Part shown: in pieces, positions 50,101 through 60,600 of the stretch | Position numbering within the stretch: position 1 is the first letter of the stretch | Layout: every line of letters begins with the position of its first letter | Assembly: GCF_008831285.2 (NCBI RefSeq) | Contig: NC_045141.1 | Span: 23,710,742-23,774,741 of the forward strand | Source: Nymphaea colorata | Lineage: Eukaryota > Streptophyta > Magnoliopsida > Nymphaeales > Nymphaeaceae | Direction of reading: 5' to 3' | Length of the DNA stretch: 64,000 bases | Made by a program: the position numbers and the translations under genes | The notes under the pieces: model-generated | What the model saw: the letters and a program-made list of their open reading frames with translations, nothing else | Database searches by the model: none | Told to the model about the DNA's origin: nothing

Positions 50101-50613
50101 GACAGCATCAAAGACCTCACTCGCATCGACGGCCTCCTCGCCGCTGAGGACCTTCCGCGACCGAACCAGCCACCTCCCGTCCGCCACCCTGGTTACATGG
50201 AAGACGTCGGTTTGGAATCGGATCAACTTCAAGAGGTCGAAGTCCAAGGCGAAGTCGGAGAGGTAGGCGAGCACCTCCTCGTGGCTGGGGAACCGCCGGT
50301 CGTCGCGGCCGGCCACCGCCGTGAACGGGTAGTCGAGAAACCCCATTGATTCCCTAGGGAGGTTGGTGCGGAGCGACTTGTAGAGGCTGCTTTGGACCAC
50401 CATCCGACTGGGGTCGCGGCCGAGGAGGTCACCGGAGTCGACCTCCGAAGTATAGACCCACGTGCCGCCGACGGTGTCACCCCGCTCGAAGACAACCACG
50501 CGGTGGCCCTCCCTCTTCAACTCCCTCGCCGCCACCAGCCCCGCGGCCCCCGCTCCGATCACCGCCACCTCCTTCGCCTCCAGACCGTCGCTCGCTGTGC
50601 CTGTACTCCCCAT
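47166..50613 (-). CDS. FMO-2: FMO GS-OX-like monooxygenase, intact, 7 exons
   Basis: Exons 5' to 3': 50613-50052, 49531-49461, 48802-48650, 48531-48449, 47999-47864, 47788-47615, 47342-47166. All junctions are GT-AG, phases agree, and the frame is 451 aa, the usual length for plant clade FMO GS-OX. The FAD motif [10 protein letters not shown] has its Gly residues at 20, 22 and 25. Exon 1 also carries [13 protein letters not shown]. The FMO signature WPGKQIHSHNY is at 192-202 and the NADPH motif IGDAASGSDISRD starts at 216. The C-terminal FEYDDWLAMQCGCP and RPETYRDEWDDHDLV are typical. The start is the ATG conserved in all three copies (MGST/MGTN). It ends six residues before FMO-1 and FMO-4 because a Glu codon has become TAA. 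In Brassicales such enzymes S-oxygenate methylthioalkyl glucosinolates; here the substrate is unknown. It is the only intact copy of four. Confidence 0.92.
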
Positions 50614-50667
50614 CTTTCTGTCTCTCTCGCTCTCCGTGTGTGTGGTGGCTAGCTCCACATTCACCAA

Positions 50668-52487
50668 GTAGGCGTAGTAAAGTTATAGACGTGAAAGGTG
50701 GATGTGAGGTCCAGCCATGTGGGAGGACAATTCGTTGGATCCGGTTTATAATCCGATCATAGATATTATTTCTAGATTTAGATCAATCAACTACGCATAT
50801 CTGAGGTTAGGTTTCTTGTTTCAGATGAACACGACACAGTGGTTTTCACACTAACTCTGTAATGGACTGTTTCTACGGGTCCAGAATCCACATTCAGGAG
50901 TCCTTTGCATGTAGGCACCCTATGCCCTTCCGATCTCATTTTGTTTGGCTCTGGATCTTTACACTGTAGCCGGCACCAGGTTTCACAGATTGGGGACATG
51001 GCAAAGCATGATGGCACATTGTTATGCGGACCCTAATTGGACTGTATCACAATGGGGAGCCCATGATCCTAGAGGAGGAAGATAGTTGTTGCCTGTACGT
51101 CTCTTCCTCTTGCATCATACTCTCTGACTGGTTTCAATTTTAAATTTTCAACTCCAACTACCTAAATGTACCATCCTCCTCATTTTTCTCTCTCCCACTT
51201 CTTTTTCTTTCTTCCTTTTTTAAGTGTTACAGCGGGCTCTGTCATGTTCATTTGCGGCCTCAAGCCCATAGATTTCATGTGGACTGGTATTCTAGGCACT
51301 GGCACAAACAAAGCGGGACCAAATGTGCCTGCAGTGTCGTCCTTGGCTGTATTACCATGAGAAGACGTGGGCAGTGATGCATGCTTAATGGACTTTCGTG
51401 AGCGTCTGCAAGCATGTATCCACAAAATAGGAAAAAAAGAAAAGCTAGTGATACAATTAAGAGTCATCCGCCGATGGTGCATGCGCATTCCAAGTTGTCT
51501 GCTAGACTCCTTCTGAAAGAGTTCAAGTTGGAAAGGACATTACATTACACGTGACTACCCAAGGCGTACGTCTCTTGCCTTGGACTGAAACAGCGAAGTT
51601 TGCAACTAGCATCGATCCAAATGATTCCCTTTGTTGAGTTCACATCGCTCTCTCATTATATGTGTTTCATTGACATAAGTATTCGGTGAAATTTTTCACA
51701 ACATCTCGTCCTTTAAACCATATTAAATATCCCTCAACTCAATACCAAGATCCTTCAATGCCATCGACATAAAATGTCTTTGTGAATTGAACGGGAACAT
51801 GCTTATTTGCATGCCACCCATTTGTGCTATCCATAATTGGGCGAGAGAGGGAGGGGTAGCCCTCAGTTATTAAAACTCAAATTTATTGGATCACATTTAG
51901 ATCTATGATCCAAGAGTTTCCAAACACGACATATCACTACTTGTCATCTATTAGTTGATTTGCTCACTAGTTTGTAGAGCATGGAAACTAATAAATATGA
52001 GAAACTGCCACAGCAAATAACCGAGGCCTACCACCACGGTCGATATTTTAGAACGTCTTTCTTTTAAGAGGGAAAATTTGCGAACGATTTTTACGTTTTT
52101 CCTTGATGCGGTGGATTATCGTTTGAAAATTTTGCAAATGGAGGCTCAAGTTTTCAGAACCTCAAATTTTGAGGACCAACAAAGAGACCCTCAGCATTTA
52201 CTCCATTGTTCATAAATGTGCGCCTTCACTGACGAAGATGGACGAAGACTTTCCTTTCTTTTGCTAATGACCACATTACGTCGCTCTGTAGCCTCCTGTC
52301 AGCCCACCTGTAAAACCTCTATCCTTTCCCGACCAAAGGAAAACTGTACAGATAATACTACAACAATTTATAGAAGGCCCAAAGACCACCTTCTTTTGTG
52401 TCATAACATTGTGTAGGAGATTGCTTCTAGATACCCACAAAATCAAAATATTTGTAGATTGTTCAACTCCTCACTAACACATAAGCA
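50668..52487. other. FMO-2 upstream region, flank type Y
   Basis: Matches 61180-62995 closely, for example TTTCACAGATTGGGGACATG, AACGGGAACATGCTTATT and GGCCTACCACCACGGTCGAT. No gene is seen before the small open frame at 52488. Confidence 0.6.
50745..50750 (-). promoter_or_regulatory. TATA box of FMO-2
   Basis: TATAAA on the minus strand, about 132 bp upstream of the start codon. FMO-1 and FMO-4 read TACTAAA at the same place, so only the intact gene has the consensus. Confidence 0.5.
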
Positions 52488-52634
52488 ATGGCTGCCAAGA
52501 CCACCATTGTGCTGATTCTCTTCTTTGTCTTTTGTTCTTCATTGGACCAAGCTACGGGCGCTTCAAACACTCAACGTTTGGCAGGTCCTTCCAAAACCAG
52601 GGATCTTAGTGTGGGTGATCATTTTCTCACATGA
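52488..52634 (+). CDS. Small secreted-type open frame (48 aa), unidentified
   Basis: The frame opens with MAAKTTIVLILFFVFCSS, a good signal peptide, followed by DQATGASNTQRLAGPSKTRD and VGDHFLT. About 40 bases after the stop another stretch reads NNTRGPLPAELGRLHNLLQL (52673-52735), a leucine-rich repeat. The frame may therefore be the signal-peptide exon of a decayed LRR protein rather than a true peptide gene. The second copy at 62996 has a 7-bp insertion and a 13-bp deletion that spoil the signal peptide. Confidence 0.35.
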   Translation: MAAKTTIVLILFFVFCSSLDQATGASNTQRLAGPSKTRDLSVGDHFLT

Positions 52635-52672
52635 AACGACCCCTTTTGGATGGAGACTATGATAAAATTCAA

Positions 52673-52738
52673 GAACAACACTAGAGGACCACTTCCAGCA
52701 GAATTAGGTCGTCTTCACAACCTGTTGCAATTACAGTA
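52673..52738 (+). pseudogene. Leucine-rich-repeat relic
   Basis: One repeat of the plant extracellular LRR type, NNTRGPLPAELGRLHNLLQL, ends at a stop. The matching place in unit 3 (about 63177-63231) lacks the GAATTAG segment and is out of frame. Confidence 0.5.
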
Positions 52739-52739
52739 A

Positions 52740-53276
52740 TATTACAGAGCAGCTTCCATCTTCAATATTTAAACTATTCTGCTTTAATGGAGTTGGAGTT
52801 GGCACCAAATTCCATCTCCCCCACCAATTTGCTTTTTACGTTGCACAAACTGAATACAAATTCTGTCTGTATTTATGTGAACGGCTCAGGCCATTTTGGT
52901 ATATTAGTTATTTCAAATAACTTTCTCTGTCAACAACCGTCAAAAACAGGGTTTCATTTGTGAGAAAGTAAAACTTGAGGGCCTCCATGTTGCCCTTCAA
53001 AAGTTGAGGGTCGATGTATCATAGGCTTGGAAACATGAGCGTCTATCTGTTATTTTTTCTTATCATTTCCTTTTGATGCAATGGGCTGTGAGTCGTGGCG
53101 GCTCACCATTTTTTTTTTCTCCTCTTTTCTTTTCTTTTCTTTTTTCGAAATGATGATCGTGAAGCCCAATTGCATCTTATAAAAATAACACCATGGAAAG
53201 CTCAATTCAAACTTCATGTGGAGTCATGAACTTAACATGACACCTTTTAAATGATCTTCTTGCCACCTGCTGACGC
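52740..53276. other. Flank Y continued, no gene
   Basis: Collinear with about 63240-63750. Contains a T-rich pyrimidine tract with TTTTC repeats near 53108-53145. Confidence 0.55.
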
Positions 53277-53468
53277 TTATCTAGGTGCCATGGATAAATC
53301 ACCATTGTTCCATATGCTAGCGGAGTTCCCGATGCCTATGACGTACCAGTTGTCCTTCGGCCTTGTGGTGGTACCAAGCGGCAGTATAATGCAACGCCCA
53401 GGGTTCAAAACTGGTATATGTAGAGTAAAAGAAAGGAACACGAGGAGTATGAGGCATATACCACTCAT
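53277..53468 (-). CDS. Small secreted-type open frame (63 aa), unidentified
   Basis: The ATG at 53468 is chosen because it begins the part conserved with the copy at 63751-63963. It starts MSGICLILLVFLSFTLHIPV (signal-peptide-like) and continues with ILPLGTTTRPKDNWYVIGIG, NSASIWNNGDLSM and a stop. Both copies are open and differ mainly by single residues. The DNWYV[I/V]GIGNSASIW core is not one I recognise. It may be a real small protein, the first exon of something larger, or a relic. Confidence 0.4.
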   Translation of the reverse strand: MSGICLILLVFLSFTLHIPVLNPGRCIILPLGTTTRPKDNWYVIGIGNSASIWNNGDLSMAPR

Positions 53469-53489
53469 CTTTGTTTCCACATGCTAACA

Positions 53490-54092
53490 GAGCTCATTGT
53501 TTCCCATATCTTACAAGCCCACAGTTTTGGTGCATCCGAAGCAGTGTTGTAAAATTTAGTTTCTGAACCAAACTATGAAGTTGCCAATTCGGTGAATCGG
53601 CCCTATTTTGATTCAGGTAAATCAGTCAAAAATTTAAAAAATCATTTCAAAAAATAAATGAAAATTGTAAAAAATAAACAAAATAAGAAATAAATATATT
53701 AAAATTCTAGTGAGAATTTGAATGTGGCGCTTTTGAATCAGCTGGTTCGGGCCGATTCTGGTAACGCATATCCAGACACCAGGAGTGGAGTTGAGAAGTA
53801 TGGGATAGCACAACATGAAGACCAACTGAACCAGCCGTGAATTTGTTCAGTCTTGGAACCTATTCACCACAACGTAAGGCACAAGACAAGTCACCTCTAT
53901 CCAGTAGTAACATCAAAGCCCTGCAGCCAGTTAACAGAAAAACTAATTTTATCGTCCCGAAATTTCAATGGTTCACCATGATTTCCTGAGAATGAGAAAC
54001 TTGCTTCATTCTTTATCAGAATTATTACAGAAATTTCAGCGAAACAATGTTCTCATAAGTGCTACATGGGAAAGAACACAAGAAAGATACCG
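53490..54092. other. Junction region between flank Y and the FMO-3 relic
   Basis: About 53540-53850 is rich in AATCGGCC and GGTTCGGGCCGATTC words, a common plant repeat. It lies between the end of flank Y and the FMO-3 exon and may have been involved in the rearrangement. No gene. Confidence 0.45.
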
Positions 54093-54284
54093 TCATATTT
54101 TCAACGTCTTAAGTGAAAGGAAGTGTTCCTGGGCTTGCAAAACCAAATCATGGTCATCCCATTCATCACGATAAGTTTCAGGCTGTGTCCGCCTCCTCTT
54201 GGAAGCCTCAGCATACATCTTCCTTCTCCAATTCTCCACCTTCGGATATCCACATTGTGTTGCAAGCCAATCATCATACTCAAA
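54093..54284 (-). pseudogene. FMO-3 relic: last exon only
   Basis: The exon reads FEYDDWLATQCGYPKVENWR, then PETYRDEWDDHDLVLQAQEH and FLSLKTLKI, then stop: 63 codons, open, with a TAG acceptor at 54287-54285. Exons 1-6 are absent; only about 300 bp separate it from flank X. Its protein differs from FMO-1, -2 and -4 more than those differ from each other (RRKMYAEASKRRRTQ against RKGM.EAA). Confidence 0.85.
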
Positions 54285-54589
54285 CTACAAGTAGAAAATG
54301 GCTTTTGACCCAAGTCAGTAGCATGAAAATCAATTCCACGGAACAAGAGATCCTGTCATAACGAACATAACTGACACACATTTTTCAACAACAAGTTTTC
54401 AGCTCAGCTGGGCACCATTGCCAAAGTAATCTTTGTCGGGCGGGGGCTTCGGTTTCTACTCCCCTGCATACTAAGTCCTTATTTGTTTCACACAGTTTTC
54501 TGTCAAGACTCAAAATAGATCATTCTACCAGAAAAATATCAAAAATTGGAGGGCAAATATAACGAGCAACATAAAACGAGGGGGACCCA

Positions 54590-55808
54590 GCCTCAATATT
54601 GAAAAGTTTTGACTCCAACAGCCTAAATCTTCTGTTCTCCATAATTTTCTGCCTCCCCGTCTTCTTCGTCTTCTCTCTTTGTTGTAAGCGTTACAGCGGG
54701 CTATGTCATGTTCATGTGCCGTCTGAAGCCCACGGATTTCAAATGAATTGGCATTTTAGGCACTGGCACACGAGAGAGGGACAAAATTTTTCCCGTTCAA
54801 GTTGCTTCTTGGCTGTATTATCATGAGAAAACAGGGAAAGCGAGGCTTAAGGGAGTTTTGTGGGCTTTTGCAAGCATGTATCCACAAATAAAAGAACAAA
54901 GGAAAAGCCAGTGGCACAATTAGGAATCATCAGCCAATGGGGCATGTGCTTACCCAGTTGGTGTACAGCCCTTTTGTTTTAATAATAAGGTTGGGAGACC
55001 TACTCTCCCCGCAGGCTTGCACCGAGAAGATACAACCCCAGGCTCAAGCCTCTTGCCTCGGAGTCAAACAGCGCAGTTCGCAAGTCCAAATGATTGCCTT
55101 TGTTGAGTTTTCAAAAAGAAAAATAACTTTTCCTTTCAAAACGTGTGATTCAAACAAGGTATTTTTTTGCATGTGATTCAGGACGACATGCATGAGAGAA
55201 GTTTGCATCAAGATGATTGTCCAACAAGAATGTTGAAATCGACAGACCTCATACGGGAAAGGGGGTTGGACTTGACATGCGGATCTCATATCCTTCCCAT
55301 GTGCAAGGAGGCAAAGACCACCCTCACAGTAGTGATTTACTGCCAGTAGCCGAGGGCTTCTGTAGCTGAAACTCAGGCTTGGAAAGAAAGAGGAAGACAG
55401 AGAGACGGAGCCATATGAGCTGGTTGGGTCTGTTGCTTACACCATTCCCTTAAAAGGTTTTCCTTATTTTCAAATGAATATTTTTAAATATTTTTTATGC
55501 TATGTACTCCTTTGACATGACAACTGCTCACACCAACCTTCCCAAGGTTTCTTTGTTTTCAAATTAATATTTTTAAATGTTTGTTATGTTGTGTATAAGA
55601 GTGTCTACATGTAAATCTGCAAAGAGTGCCCCCTCCAGATTTTGTTTCTGACTCGGCCAATGGAGAGAAGTGGATACTAGTTAAGGGTTATGTCAAGGTG
55701 CGCACGCATACATGCACATATTCACAGAGAGAGAGAGAGGGAGCAAAGGACAGCAAGTCATTGACAAACAGTACCACAGAGAGAGAGAGACGAGAGGAAG
55801 ATACTTGG
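54590..55808. other. Second copy of flank X
   Basis: Closely matches 43480-44815. The GA-rich stretch is about 150 bp shorter than in the first copy: material between two GA tracts (44573-44720 in unit 1) is missing here. Confidence 0.75.
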
Positions 55809-56376
55809 AGGGGTTGTTTGGCTGGGAAATTCTTTTCTCGTTTTATTTAGATGGAAAATACTTGCATTGCCCACATGAGTTAAGTGACGTATCCGGTACT
55901 TTCATGCAATGCTTTGGATGATGATCGTGGTGATGATGGTGGTGATGATCACGGTCATTGTCATGACCATGGAAGTTTCTGAGTACCAAGATGGAAATGA
56001 CTCAGCTATTTAGATTTTAAAACACGATTTGTACAATTTTTCTCTTAGATTGGTCTGACGAAGATCTTTTCCTACAATGGGCCTTTGCCTCCAAAGGCGA
56101 GTTAATGGAGTTTATCACATGACCCGGGATGCACCTGTCATCCTGTCTTATGTAGGACTCTGTTGAATAATTGGATAATCTTTAGTCTTATGGCCTAGAC
56201 CCTTCAACATACTAGCCTCCTAAAATGGCCGGTTTGGACTCCGGTTTCCGCAAGTTATACTACTTTCCCAAGTTAGTTAACCAATAACTTTTTACTTCTC
56301 AAGGGAGCGTTTGAATGACCATGGAAAGGATTTCGTGAAATTTCATAAAAAAGGGCATAGAACAGAATCATCTACA

Positions 56377-56674
56377 TGTTGAAAACATAAAAATGAGAAA
56401 TTTTAATGTGGAGTAATTTTATTTATCCACGGAAGCCTTAAGATTGATAAAGTATTTCAACGTCTTATATATAGGCATTACAGCGGAGGCAACTCATTTT
56501 AAGGAGTTGATACAAAATATTCATTATCAACACAATGGTTCCTTGAGTTGTGCTTGTTATTAACTGTTTCCAGAACCGTTGACATGATCTTTTGCCTCAT
56601 ATTTGCTAACAATCCTTTCCATAATGATGGCATCCTCATCAAATGTGTTGCACTGTTAACCATCGTTCTTTTCA
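56377..56674 (-). repeat. TRIM 3' LTR (minus orientation)
   Basis: 298 bp. Paired with 56959-57251 through shared words such as TTTATTTATCCACG, ACAAAATATTCATTATCA and AATCCTTTCCATAATG-like sequence. Confidence 0.78.
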
Positions 56675-56774
56675 TCTTCCCTTGGAGGGTGCACAAGTCC
56701 AAATTTGTCATGGAGATTTTGTAAAGGTAGATCATGTTTTGGGAGTGATTCAAAAATCCTAAGTTTGATTCCTG

Positions 56775-56950
56775 AAGATTTTGTTAATAGGACTGAGTCC
56801 TTGCTTTGGCAAAGAATGCAGTGAACTCTTTCATCGTCTGCAAGCCATCTTTGGGCTTCGATCTTCTTCTCCTGCTCATTAATGAAGAAGGCAGTGATCT
56901 CTTTGATCGTCTATAGGTCATCTTTGGACTTCAATTTTGTTCTCCTGCTT
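56775..56950. repeat. Tandem duplication inside the TRIM interior
   Basis: Two diverged copies of GAA.GCAGTGA.CTCTTT.ATCGTCT followed by CATCTTTGG.CTTC and TTCTCCTGCT, about 75 bp apart. Confidence 0.75.
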
Positions 56951-56958
56951 TGATATCA

Positions 56959-57251
56959 TGAAGAAAAACAAAAAAGATAGGAAATTTTAAAGTGCATTAT
57001 TTTTATTTATCCACGAAAGATCATTGGCTTTGAAATTGATAAAGTATGTCAATCTTTTAGCTGAGATAACTCCAATTTTAAAGAGCTGTTACAAAATATT
57101 CATTATCACAAAACCGTTTTCCAATATTCTGCTCGTTAACTATTTCCATAATTCATCATCTTGATTTTTGCCACCATATTTGCAAACGATCCTTTCCATA
57201 ATGTTGGCATCTTTATCATATGTGTTGTGCCCTTAACCATCATTTTTTTCA
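56959..57251 (-). repeat. TRIM 5' LTR (minus orientation)
   Basis: 293 bp, next to the degenerate primer site at 56947-56958. Confidence 0.78.
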
Positions 57252-57609
57252 CTACATAGCCCCTCAGTGCATCCCGATGATGCTGTCGAAGAAAAAGTGA
57301 CGACTTTTTTCCACAGAAATTTGTTCTTGAAAATGTCGAGAATGTTAGAAAATTACTTGTTTGAAATTTTCAGTACATATTTTCAGTTTACCGAACTCCA
57401 AGGTTTTTCGCCTGTCTGTCCAACATGACTACATGCTTGATGCATGTCACACACGGAGCCACAAACTTAATTTCCCTCCTTGTTTATACGAAATAAGATT
57501 ATAAGAATACTGCTTCCTTGTTTAGGACACTAAATAAGTCCACCGAAACAATGACCCAGAAGGGAGCAAATGGTGAAGATACAAATACACAACAAACCAC
57601 AGCAAGACA
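57252..57609. other. FMO-4 3' flank
   Basis: Duplicate of the stretches before FMO-1 and FMO-2. It includes the uninterrupted Copia target (AGAAA, about 57347). Confidence 0.65.
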
Positions 57610-60600
57610 TCATCTTATTTTCAACTTTTCAAGAGAAAGGAAGCTCTCCTGGGCTTGTAAAACCAAGTCATGGTCGTCCCATTCATCACGATAAGTCTCT
57701 GGTCGAGCCCCCCTGTTCACTGAAGCTGCCTCGTACATTCCCTTCCTCCAGCTCTCCACCATTGGGCAGCCGCATTGCGTTGCAAGCCAATCATCATACT
57801 CGAACTGTCAAAGTTGCAGCAGTTTTTTCCCAAGTTAAGACCATTATATAATAAGCTGAATGTCAACAAACACCAGATTGGCAGACGGTGCATACATTGA
57901 TTCCACACTCACAATAGTCAAATCTGAAAATAGAAACTTTCAAGCTTGTGATTATTGGTCAATCACACGAATATGTGATTGCAATCACAAGCTGAGAAAC
58001 TATCACCTTTGCTCTCACGCCTACCTCTGAAATAACCTAACCTTAAGTGATGTTAACAGGACGAGAACAACTGTACCTGATATTCTGACATATTATGAGT
58101 ATAACGCTGAGGGTAACCAACATCTTCTATCTGGGAGTAAAAAGCTTCTACATCCTCCATCATCTCTTTTTCAGTTGGAAGCGAAACCTTTTCTGAGAGA
58201 ATGCCTGCCACCCATTTGCTTTGTAATTCAAACATCGGAAAAGGTAGCATCTGCAGTAAAACCAAAGAAGCATTAGCCCCTTAATCATAACTAAAACCAT
58301 TGCTTTACTGTGTCTGAGAGAAAACCTTCCATGGTATGCCAATGAACGAAAGCGACGGAGCCAATGGCGGTGGGAAAACATGCTTATACACTGGGCCAAG
58401 CCGGTTATCATCCACAGTCACAACACCATTTGTCTCCAGAAATGGGAAATGATATTGGTAGCTGCAATAAGATTCATATAACAGACGACAATTAAAAAGA
58501 GCACCAATGCAAGTTCAAGGCTGTAATGAGTTTTGCTTTGGTGGGGCAACTAAACGCCATCTACAGAATGAGTCAAAGTGGACAGGACAGAAAATCCATC
58601 AGCGGACAGACTACTAGAAAACTTAGACCAAGCCACCAAGGGCGTAAGCAGTAAAATATACAGGAACAGCTCCACTGTTTCCACACCAATGCATAGGCCA
58701 TAAGTTTTGGAGGCAAAGCCAGCATATCTTTCTCTATAAGTAGACAGGAAGATTCAAGTTGAACCGTGTGAAGAGAAAAAATATGGTTCAAGCATGCTGG
58801 TGTTCGTATGTGCATGTCGAATATGTATCCCACAGAAAAGAGCTACCTCAAGAAAACCTACTTTTAAAAGCATAGGCAAACCAAGTTTACATAATACTGT
58901 ACCCTGTGCAATGTAGAATGACATCAGCTACAACTGAACTTCCATCGGTGAATACCACTTTTCCATCCTCATGGGCACTTTTGATCTGCATAGTTTCAGC
59001 TAATATTAGCTTTAGTGTTTCACTCGATGACGTGGTACTACTTTTACTAACAGCTTCTTCTGCAGTAACCTTTTGAGATGTTAACAGTAGGGGAACCTTA
59101 CCGTGGGATGAAGCCACATGTTGTCGAAGCCTGGTTGAATTTTTGTCGTTTCGATCAATGCAGACCTTGAGGATATATGAACTTCCTTCGCCATTGGAGC
59201 AATGTCTCTAGAAATATCAGAACCACTGGCTGCATCACCTATTAAGACCACTACCTAAAAAGGAGATTAAAGGTAAATGTGATGCACAATTATTTGGCAT
59301 CTCGGATGCATGAAATAGGCCATTCCAGATTTGAACGATCAAAATAGCTGCCTATGGTGACAAGGTCGTATTTGGATTTCGTATGCCCACTTAATAATAT
59401 CATTCGCATGGGTGGGGCCAGTGCAGACCAACTTTTATAAAAGCTTGATTGTTTTACGCGTCAAGATTTTGAAAACAACAAAATGCAAACAGCTCTTTAG
59501 CATGTAACAGGAACTAAACCTTTATTTAATTTGGACACATTCCTAAAGAAAGAAAATCAACAGCCGTGAATGTAAATCAGTAAGAAAGACGCTGTAAATG
59601 TCCCAGACCAAAATTTATATCGAACTATGCCCGAAACAGATGGTAGATTATCGAATTTCAAATGCAGAGGATTCTGTATTTTGATGACATGTTTGAGACA
59701 GAAATGGATTAATGAGGCCATGATTTTAAAATAGCACTCTGGCATCCCTGATGAAATTTCAGAACTACTTAAAGACAATCAAATAATGAACTGCTTTTAG
59801 AATATAATGACATGTACAGAAGAATTCTGTGTGGAAAACTATACTTCCATCATGGGCAGGCAGCCCCAGATGTAGAGCGCTATGACAATTAACAGGCGTA
59901 TTTCAACCATTCGCATACCTTATCCTCAAATGGTTTAGGAACACGATAGTTGTGGCTGTGAATTTGCTTGCCTGGCCATTTATCAACACCTACAAGAAGC
60001 AACAGTAGGGAAGCAGTCATAAAAGAAAGTAATTGAAGAACAGAAAGACATTTAATTTTTATAACAATAAAAATTATTCATGGCAGGATGGAGATAGGGT
60101 AACACTTCATTTTCATTGTCGCCTCTTGCTGAGACAAAGCCTTCCCCTCTCTAATCGATCCGTGCCTTGTCAGTCTAGGTGAAGGTTCCTGGAAGAATCC
60201 TTCACTTCGTTGTTGTACTCATTTGAGGAGGTACCACAAGTATAATGTAAGTTGAAAACACGATTTGGTAGCATGAAATGCAAAGACCGAATCAGCATTG
60301 CATACAAACATGCAAAATATGAGACTCGAAATTAAAATGAAGGCAGCAACAGTCAGCAGCTCAAGCATATAGTTCATATTCCTAACACTCATAATCCTGC
60401 TTCAAATGAATCAGGAATTAATTACATTCGGTTTCAGTCTGTGAACATGGTAGAATTCAACTCCCCTTCATGTCCATGCAACGTATAAGATAGCACCAAA
60501 TTACCAGGGATCTCAGCGATACGAGGCTCTGTGTGATGGCCGCTGCAGACCACGACAGCATCAAAGACCTCACTCACGTCGACGGCCTCTTGCCGCTGAG

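Larger units (their letters stand above)
44816..55808. repeat. Segmental duplication unit 2 (BAG relic, FMO-2, flank Y, FMO-3 relic, flank X)
   Basis: Collinear with unit 1 from BAG intron 1 through the FMO gene to about 50.7 kb. It then carries flank Y (about 51.1-53.55 kb), a lone FMO last exon (54.1-54.3 kb) and a copy of flank X (54.6-55.8 kb). It is therefore longer than unit 1 and probably contains the collapsed remains of one further FMO unit. Confidence 0.82.
56377..57251 (-). mobile_element. TRIM-like miniature LTR element
   Basis: 875 bp with the 5-bp target duplication CTACA (56372-56376 and 57252-57256). Two diverged direct repeats, 56377-56674 and 56959-57251, have TG...CA ends. 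On the minus strand, TGATATCAAAGC (56958-56947) directly follows the 5' LTR; it differs from the tRNA-Met primer site TGGTATCAGAGC at two positions. A purine tract AAGGGAAGA precedes the 3' LTR. The interior is only 284 bp, non-coding, with an internal tandem duplication. Units 1 and 2 have the empty site. Confidence 0.8.

Noticed and set aside
58887-59117. 76-aa minus-strand frame in FMO-4
   Set aside because: Reads FMO exon 4 plus retained intron; not a separate gene.
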